Positions 57,160-64,000 of a stretch of 64,000 bases of DNA are shown in pieces. Made by a program: the position numbers and the translations under genes. Below the pieces are notes generated by a model, which had not been told where the DNA came from, made no database searches, and was given only the letters and a program-made list of their open reading frames with translations. The stretch is from contig CM057826.1 of the NCBI GenBank assembly GCA_030068075.1, forward strand, positions 110,649,746-110,713,745, read 5' to 3'. The first letter of the stretch is position 1; each line of letters begins with the position of its first letter. Source of the DNA: Paguma larvata. Taxonomy: Eukaryota > Chordata > Mammalia > Carnivora > Viverridae.

Positions 57160-58500
57160 TGAAAATAGTTTCAAATTTTCTTAATAAAATACTAATTATC
57201 CGAATTCAACAGTGTATTAGAAATATATTATGGTTAAGTATGATTGACTCTAAGAAAACATGAATAGTTTAACATTATCAAGTTTATCAAGAAATTTATT
57301 AAATTAATAGATTGAAAGAGAAAATTAGAAAATTATCTCAATAGCCGCAGAAGAGGCATTTGATAATGATCAAAACAGATTTAGAAGATTAAGAACAGAA
57401 AGAAATCTTCCTAAACTTGTTACAGTTTATTTAAAAAACACCTACATTAAATAAATATACTTAATGGAGAAACTTTAGATATATTCCTTTTAATATATGA
57501 AGAGAAGGCAATCTTTAACTATTCTAGATCCTGGCTAATGATATAAGAAAAGAAAAAGAAGTAAAGGCGTGATGAAATGCAAAAGGAAGTTATGAAACAC
57601 CTACTATCTCTTATTATGCAGATAATGTGATCAACTACCATGAAAAAATGATAGAACAGATAAACTATCAGAATTAACAGAAGATATGATAAAGCTGTTC
57701 AGTGTAAGATTAACCTGTAGAAATCAAAAGAATTTTTCCATGCCAAAAATAACCAGATAGAAATACCATAAATAAAATACCAATCAAAATAGCAATAAAA
57801 TTACAAATTTTGTAGGTATTAGCAAAAATTATAAAAATCTCTGTGGAGAATATAGATTTTACGAAGTATACAGAAATTATTATGAATTAATAATAAGCTA
57901 TTCTGTGCTCCTGAGTTGGTCAAGTTACTACTATAAAAACGTCAATTTTAGGGGCCCTTGGGTGGCTCAGTCAGTAAAGCATCCAACTTCTGCTCAGGTC
58001 ATGATCTTGCAGTTCATGAGTCCAAGCCCCACATTGGCTTCTGTGCTGACAGCTCAGAGCCAGGAGCCTGGTTCAGATTCTCTGTCTTCCTCTCTCTGTC
58101 CCTCACCTACTCACACTTTGTCTCTCTCTCAAAAACAAATAAACATTTTTTAAAAGGTCAGTTTTACTCAAATTAATTTATAAATTCTTTGTATCCCTAA
58201 TCGCTTTGGGTTCCCAAACTCAAGTTAGATTTTTTGTAAACTGAATGAACTGTTTATTTGTAATATATGGAAAATAGATGTCTATGCATAGGTAAGTCAA
58301 CTTTGAAAAAGATGAATTAAGAAAGGGGACCTGCCATATTAGTTATTAAAGCAATGAACTCATCTAAACAGAAGAAGGAACTCAGAAACACACACATACA
58401 CATATACGAACTCAATATCCTACACAGTTGGCAACCTAAATCATAAATAAATGAATCAATCAACTAAAAAATAAAGTCTCTATACAGACCAAATGCATTA
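57160..58500 (+). mobile_element. L1 ORF2 remnant (sense), split by a SINE
   Basis: AATAGATTGAAAGAGAAAAT, TATCTCAATAGCCGCAGAAG and AGGCATTTGATAATGATCAA are an L1 ORF2 reverse transcriptase segment with stops. A SINE splits it at 57951. Confidence 0.7.
57951..58155 (+). mobile_element. SINEC_Fc-type SINE
   Basis: GGGGCCCTTGGGTGGCTCAG head; flanks AAAACGTCAATTTTA and AAAAGGTCAGTTTTA. Confidence 0.92.
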
Positions 58501-60089
58501 AAAATTATGAGGAATTGGATGAGGGTGATGAAATGAAAATGACAAATGAAAATGGTAAAAAGGAGTCATATTTGGGATATACTTTGGAGGTGACACCAAT
58601 GAGAGTTGTAGATGGATTGGATATTAGAGTTGGAAAGTGAAATAATGACATACTAGTGAAGGAGAAACTGATGATGCAAGAAAGAAAGGATGTCTGTAGG
58701 AGGAAAATACTTGAACTGCAAGAGCACCTTATTCTGAAAGTGAGTATCAGGGTTGATTTTTGATGGGAGGAATCTAAGCACAGAAAGTGGGTAGATTTTT
58801 CTCTCTTATAGTGGAGAAAAAGTAATGACAAAAATAATGTAATTACGCGAACCCATTCAAATACAAATAAGTAAAGTCTAAATAGAAATTACCTGAAAGG
58901 CCCAGAGACAAATATGAACTACCTTAATTTGCAAGTACTTTCCTAGGTGGTGAAACAAGTAACCGTAAGAACTTAAGAGGTAAAATTTATAACTCAGGCC
59001 TAAAATGGTAACAGAAAGGTAAAACGTCTTAAAATTCCAAAATTTTATTTCTTAAAAATCCTACTTGATTAAATTCAGTAAATATATGCCTACATGTGAA
59101 AACATCTGACTAGCAATATTTAGAAATAGTTTTGTTAAAATTGGTATGTTTGTGTAACTCACTTTTTTGGTTTGTATTTGCTTTTAAACATCATTGATTA
59201 GTTTTTAAAACATCATTGATTAGTTTCTCATCAAAGAAAAATATGCGGAAGAGAAGGGGGAGAAGAATAGATCTTACTGAAGGAACCCTCTCTCCAAATG
59301 TGACCAGTAAGGGAACAAATGGAACTTGCCAGTAAACCTTTCTGATCTCCAGAGATTTTACAGAGCACAGAAACAGCTCACTTTTGCTCAGATAAAGGAT
59401 TTTCAGTGATTGACCAATTGAGTGGTGACTATTGGTGGTGATTATGGTTTTAAAAGTGACTCTGGTTGAGTTCAAGCAAAGAATTTGGTTGACTAGATAC
59501 ACTGTGGAGGCTCAGATTCTCAACCATTCCTGAGTAATGTTGACAGGGAAGAATTCAGCTTGGTTAGCCCAGGGATGTTACAGTAATTTGGGTGTGCTTC
59601 CCTGACTGATCATTTTAATTATGTGTCAGGGACAGGAGGGGAGGAGGAGAAAGAAGATATTGGAAAAGAAGCTACAGAGGTGATCTGTAGTGATATGAGT
59701 TGCTGTCAAGATTCCTAGTGGTAGCCCCAGCTTTGTCAATAACTTACTGTGACACAGTGTATGCTAGAAATTTCCCTCAATCTGGGTTTAGACTTTCTAT
59801 TTTTTATAGAACTACAAAAATTGGGTATAAATAAAAAATATTACAAACTGCAATCATTGTGTGGTGGTTGGCAGTTGTACCGTTTTTTTCATTTTATTTG
59901 ATGTTTTATTAAAAAAAAATTTTTTTTTACCACAGAACACTCTTCTCAGACAAATATTAGCCTGTATTCCAATCTACTAAATAGATATAAATAAGCAACT
60001 CCAGCTGAGTTAGGGAAACTACAGGTAACAGAAAGGACATGCAGGAGGAAAGAAAAGGAATCAGATGCCTGCTAACACGTGTTTAACCT

Positions 60090-60244
60090 TGTACGTGGCT
60101 TTGTAAACTTAGTTTCTCATTTGATCCACATTCCATTTCACAGATGAAAAAAACTGAGACCCAGAGACACAACTGTCCAAGTGACAGAGACAATAAATAA
60201 GAATTCTGAGATTTGAACTTGGTTCTAATAGGTCCATGAAGGCT
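60090..60244 (+). repeat. MIR
   Basis: CATTTCACAGATGAAAAAAA followed by CTGAGACCCAGAGACACAAC is a MIR core. Confidence 0.65.
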
Positions 60245-60555
60245 CTTGTTGAAGCTGAGACAGGACAAAAGGAGGGAGAAATTGCTATGGAAGGCAGACA
60301 TCACACTCACTAACTCCACCTCTTAGTGTCTGTCAGTGCCCAAAATGTTTTCTGAGAGTTAGGTCATGGGTTGGGCATAGGGACAAGCTGTACCAGATAG
60401 TTAGCCCACCCCTGGACTAAGCCATGTTCCCTCCCTTGTAAGTAGTTGGCTTCACAACAGGTATGACCTAGTAATTGGGAAATAAACAAACAGTTCTAAA
60501 TAGTCCAACATAATCTTGAAAGCAAATATGACAAGTTGACTTCAAATAATCTCAC

Positions 60556-60628
60556 CGTTTCTGGAGCAGTGGCCTGAGCGGCTCTTGTTAAATGCCTAGC
60601 CCTTTTCTGGGATTTTGCTTCTTTTTCC
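60556..60628 (-). CDS. SPINK5: SPINK5 exon: D1-D2 linker
   Basis: This 73 nt linker exon completes a Leu codon split from the D1 exon and then reads EKEAKSQKRARHLTRAAQ followed by ATAPET. It closely matches the human linker that begins EKEAKSQKRARHLARAPK. The donor is ACG|GTGAG (phase 0) and the acceptor is TTCCAG. The segment is strongly basic and probably flexible, with scattered Arg rather than a tetrabasic convertase site. The next exon (D2) lies 15.9 kb away across the largest intron of the window. Confidence 0.94.
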
Positions 60629-62511
60629 CTGGAAGAAAGCAAGAAGAGCATAGCTTGCTTAGATATGTTTTCCCAATTTGGGGGATAATAGCATACATGT
60701 CAAACTTAATTTTGACTTTTATCCTGAGCTCAGTCAGGTATAACACAAGTGGAGGTAGGCGCAGAAATGAGCTAAAGTACCATAAATGTCTCCTCAGTAC
60801 CGAAAAATATCTCAGATATGGTTCTACAGAAGGCAGGAATCTTTACCTTTAACTGCACAATGACTACTCCCCCACCCCTTTAAATGCTTTCAACATCTAG
60901 GTGGTCACCAACTCGAAAAGCCATCTCTGTCATTGTTGGAACAGTCTCTTTGAAAGATCATATTCACACTGAACCAAGATCTGTCTGTTTTGTTCCTGGT
61001 TCTACACTCTAAGATCCCACAAAGCAGATTCAGAAATTTGAGTATCTTTTATGCCTTGCACAGTTTCGTTTCCAGTTTAAGAAACCAAGTTTATTCCAAA
61101 ATAATTTAAATAGGTAATAAAATGATAATTGAGTGAGTGACCTCAAAGAGATAAACCGCCTTGTATGTGTCAAGGCATTTTACTTTTGTTTTAAATTATT
61201 TTTCAATAAATGTACTAGATTCATAGTTTCAGTCTTCTGTCAAGGCATCCTATATAATAAGGAGGAAGCTTTGTAGTAAAGAATACATCCGCTGGCTGAC
61301 ATTCAGGTTTCAAGAGAGTAACTTGCCATAGGTCTTCCGCATCCCCACCCTCTAACTATTGCTTTTTTTCCTTCATCTTCCCACAGTTTCTTCACAAGGT
61401 GCAGCATGTGTGATCATAGCTTCATTATCCCAATATTATTGACTATGTCAAATTAAATCCCCTGAGATTTAATTAGCATTTAAAAAGCTAATAACATAAT
61501 TATCTTAAATGGATAAGCTTAGTGTTGGCTTAGTATCAGTGGTGAAGTTTTGATGGTGGTGAGAAATTAAAGATGACCTCCCTGTTCAAAAACAAAATGG
61601 AACACTTTGATCTGAGGATTTTCTATTGATAACAAGCCTTCTTCCACCTCTGGGTGTCATCGAAGAGAGGTCAAGTTAAGAAGCATTACATAGATTTCGG
61701 TAAACTTCCAGGACGCTCACCCTTTCTGAGCTGCAAGGATGTAGAAAATAAAATGAATTCTTTAGACCATCTCATCCTAGTGTAATCCTAGATGTCTACA
61801 AACATTGGCAGCTCACAGGGTCAGATGCAGGATGTGTCTTGCTTAAAGCCTTCTACTGGTTGGCTCCCATAAGGAGAATCTGGCATCATTCCCGGGGCAG
61901 GGAGGTGGTAGCTTTCCTCAGCTCTAAGGGTACCACAGAGTCAGGGCTTAACACAACTAGGAATTCTTTTTTCTCAGAGTAGGAAACTCAAATTGGAACT
62001 ACATCCTCAAAAGACTATTAAGAGTTACGTAAGGTATTAACTCTCTACTCTCGGGGATGTTTTGGAATACCATTTGAGTGATTTAAAAATCTTTCCAGGA
62101 GGTGTCTGGGTGGCTCAGTTAGTTAAGCATCTGACTCTTGATTTTGTCTCGAAGTTCCTGAGATCGAGCCCCACAAAGGCGGCTTGTATGGAATGCTGAC
62201 AGCACGGAGCCTCCTTGGGATTCTCCTCTCTCCCACTTTCTCTGCTTGCTAGCAGGTCTCCCTGGCTTACTAGCATGCACTGTCTCTCTCTTTCCCAAAA
62301 TAAATAAATATAAATTAAAAAAAAATCTTTCCAGGTAGGAGTTACTTATCCAACCTCACCTGATAAGGGATGTCGAAGTGATCTGCTAAGCATCTATCTA
62401 ACCATTTAGATTTAGAAAAGTACATTTGATGGGACATAAAAAGAATACATTTACTAGTTCAGCAAATAGCTGGTGACTCAAACACTTAAACGAAAGAGAA
62501 CTTTTACTCAC
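60629..62511. other. Intron between D1 and its linker
   Basis: Contains one SINE (62100-62320). 60629-62084 shows nothing that I recognise. Confidence 0.8.
62100..62320 (+). mobile_element. Can-SINE, perfect 15 bp duplication
   Basis: AAAAATCTTTCCAGG at 62085-62099 and 62321-62335. Head AGGTGTCTGGGTGGCTCAGT with a GACTCTTGATTTTG body. Confidence 0.93.
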
Positions 62512-62639
62512 AGTATCATTTTGCACGTGGCACATCTGCTGATGAATGCCAATCCATCTGGGCTCTGAAAAAGTTTTTTATCTTGGGAACAAAACAATTT
62601 TCCATTTTTCATCAATGCCCGATATTCACTGCATGTTTC
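62512..62639 (-). CDS. SPINK5: SPINK5 exon: LEKTI domain 1 core
   Basis: This 128 nt exon begins with codons for ETCSEYRALMKNGKLFC and continues SQDKKLFQSPDG to a closing CATC motif, with four Cys as in most LEKTI domains. The acceptor is ...CCTTAG and the donor is CT|GTGAGT (phase 2). Residues after the second Cys are S-Q-D, so the reactive-site P1 is Gln; human D1 also has Gln. The usual TREND-P block is absent, which makes D1 the most divergent four-Cys domain and an unlikely trypsin-type inhibitor. It is the first exon of the gene seen in the window; signal peptide exons must lie above 64000. Confidence 0.95.
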
Positions 62640-64000
62640 CTAAGGAAAAGATTTTAAAAACTGTGTTTAGTGAATCTCATCGAATCATGGCTTTACCTTC
62701 TAAGAAGAACTTCCTTGAGCAATATTATTTAGTGACCACTACCTGCTTTATATAGAAGCCATTCGCTCAATTGACACAAATGACACTAATGCAAAAAATG
62801 ACCGGATTGTCCCTTGGGGGCGGAAAATCCACTTAACAAGCATTCCTCTAAAACAGTAAAATGGAAAGACCTGACCTCATATTCCAGGGTTGTCATTCAC
62901 AAGCCCAATAGTCTTCTCAAACTAACTTCTCAATGGCTAACTTACCCTATCGGTAAGAATAGAAGATATAATTTCATATGTTTCATGTCTTGTGAGGATT
63001 AAATATTATATGCAAAACCTTCAAAGGTGCCCGATACATAGTAAATAATCAATAATTACATCCTCCTCTTCACCTCTTTCTCCTCTTTTATTATTATTGT
63101 TGTTATTATCATTATTGGAATATGGTGCATATAAGGTATGCATCATACAGTAGGTCAATAGTAACTGCTGTCAAAAGGAACATGAAAAGACTACTGAAAA
63201 GGTTAGTTTGAGATATGTTATGGAAGGCTTGCTGTATGTCACTATTTTCTAAGAACTTAAAATCAATAGTGCATTTGCACTTTCTCATGAAGTACTAATT
63301 TAATATGTCATACTTGCTATTAGTTTAGAAAATCCAGTAGGCATTTAGTGCAAGGCTTTAGAATCTAAGTTCTGTGAGTGTTTTTTATTTTGTTTTGATT
63401 TTGCCAAAAAAATACTGCTTCAAGATGTTCGTATCAGAAATAAAAAATTAAATGCCTTTGCATCCAACTCTGACAAATACAACCTCTTCCAAATAATTGC
63501 TCACAGAATTCCATCTGGCCTCCTATATCTTTGTAATAATCATTTGATCAGTTAAGAAAAACTCATTATGATTATGATATTAATGTACTTTGCTAGGTGC
63601 CATTGTTGTAGCTAGGTGCATGGATAGACCACTGAGGCAGAAGCATCCTTGCCTAAATTGTGCTTACCATTTATTGGCTACTAATGGATAACAATGTACC
63701 TCATCTAGCCTCTTCAACATGGGAGGTAGTTGGTAGCACTAGCAGAATGATTAATGGTGAAGAAGAATAAATACATAATATCAGAGACAAGCCCTGGGAA
63801 ACTTTGCTAATGGCGACCTACTAAAATATCTCAGAAAATGATCACCACCCAGTGATCTTATCTGAGTAGCACAGCAATAATTTCTGGCAACAGACGGACG
63901 ACTGGGCCTTTGAGACCTGTCTAGTCTCTGATTCTATAGTATCTGTTTTTCATTTTAAGTTTATTTATTTATTTTGAGAGAGAGAGGGAGAGAGAGAGAA
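62640..64000. other. Intron upstream of D1 (partial)
   Basis: No signal-peptide exon or promoter is visible on the minus strand. A short ATT run is at 63090-63114. The sequence ends inside a SINE. Confidence 0.7.
63957..64000 (-). mobile_element. SINE tail, cut by the window edge
   Basis: TTAAGTTTATTTATTTATTT followed by TGAGAGAGAGAGGGAGAG is the reverse 3' end of a Can-SINE. Confidence 0.8.

Larger units (their letters stand above)
44632..60555. other. 15.9 kb intron between the D1-D2 linker and D2
   Basis: The largest intron in the window is made mainly of L1 in both orientations, a Tigger1 element, SINEs and MIRs (listed). Stretches without a recognised element: 44632-45009, 46441-47387, 56721-57159, 58501-60089 and 60245-60555. 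No coding exon or nested gene is seen. Confidence 0.85.
2329..62639 (-). other. SPINK5: SPINK5 gene, LEKTI D1 to D14 (both ends outside the window)
   Basis: This is the span of 28 recognisable coding exons of a multidomain Kazal-type serine protease inhibitor. The domain order and linker wording match human LEKTI as I recall it (for example D3 DVCSAFRPYVKDGRLGC and D12 DTCDEFRSQMKNGQLIC). All exons have AG acceptors and GT donors on the minus strand, and the joined frame of 960 codons has no stop. LEKTI is secreted by stratified epithelia and inhibits kallikrein-related peptidases in the epidermis; human loss of function causes Netherton syndrome. The signal peptide and D15/3' UTR exons are not found here. 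No sign of pseudogenisation is seen. Confidence 0.96.

Noticed and set aside
509..64000. tRNA-like sequences at the heads of the SINEs
   Set aside because: They are the tRNA-derived parts of Can-SINEs and are diverged; none has a complete functional tRNA gene context.
62640..64000. Signal peptide exon and promoter
   Set aside because: No in-frame ATG with a hydrophobic stretch and a suitable donor was seen on the minus strand.
1..64000. An undescribed multi-gene system, CRISPR array, operon or phage-like island
   Set aside because: The periodic signals across the window are SPINK5 Kazal exons and interspersed mammalian repeats; nothing else is organised as a gene system.

Overview
This window is mammalian nuclear DNA from a cat-like carnivore (felid or close relative). 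The evidence is about two dozen tRNA-derived SINEs with the felid SINEC_Fc consensus (head GGGGTGCCTGGGTGGCTCAG, a CT-rich 3' part, tail AATAAATAAACATTAAAAAA), plus L1, L2, MIR, hAT and Tigger relics. The only gene I can support lies on the minus strand: SPINK5, which encodes LEKTI, the multidomain Kazal-type serine protease inhibitor of stratified epithelia. No prokaryotic, viral or CRISPR system is present.

The gene is read from high to low coordinates. Twenty-eight coding exons are visible: 14 Kazal-core exons (D1 at 62512-62639 down to D14 at 3497-3624) and the 14 linker exons that follow them (60556-60628 down to 2329-2428). Every Kazal exon is exactly 128 nt. Every linker exon has a length of 3n+1 (49 to 103 nt). 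Introns after Kazal exons are phase 2 and introns after linkers are phase 0. The joined exons give 2880 nt, or 960 codons, with no stop or frameshift. The signal peptide exon(s) (above 64000) and the D15/C-terminal exons (below 1) are not in the window, so the gene is cut at both ends.

The linkers between D3 and D10 carry basic RxxR/KxKR sites of the kind furin-type convertases use to release single- and multi-domain inhibitor fragments. The linkers from D10 to D15 lack them. D2 is a classical six-cysteine Kazal domain whose sixth Cys lies in its linker exon. The other domains have the four-cysteine LEKTI pattern. Most domains have P1 Arg (trypsin/kallikrein-like targets), but D1 has Gln, D2 has Met and D8 has Lys.

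Layout: 1-31 kb holds D14 to D6 in dense exon pairs; 31-45 kb holds the D5 linker to D2; 44.6-60.6 kb is a single 15.9 kb intron filled with L1 in both orientations, a Tigger1 DNA transposon and SINEs; 60.5-62.6 kb holds D1 and its linker. The observations most worth checking are a SINE whose target-site duplication appears to span the splice donor of the D13 linker exon, inverted SINEs flanking the D12 linker exon, and the near-identity of D6 and D9.

I worked without a search tool. Comparisons with human LEKTI and repeat consensus sequences are from recall, and repeat edges are approximate unless a target-site duplication is given.
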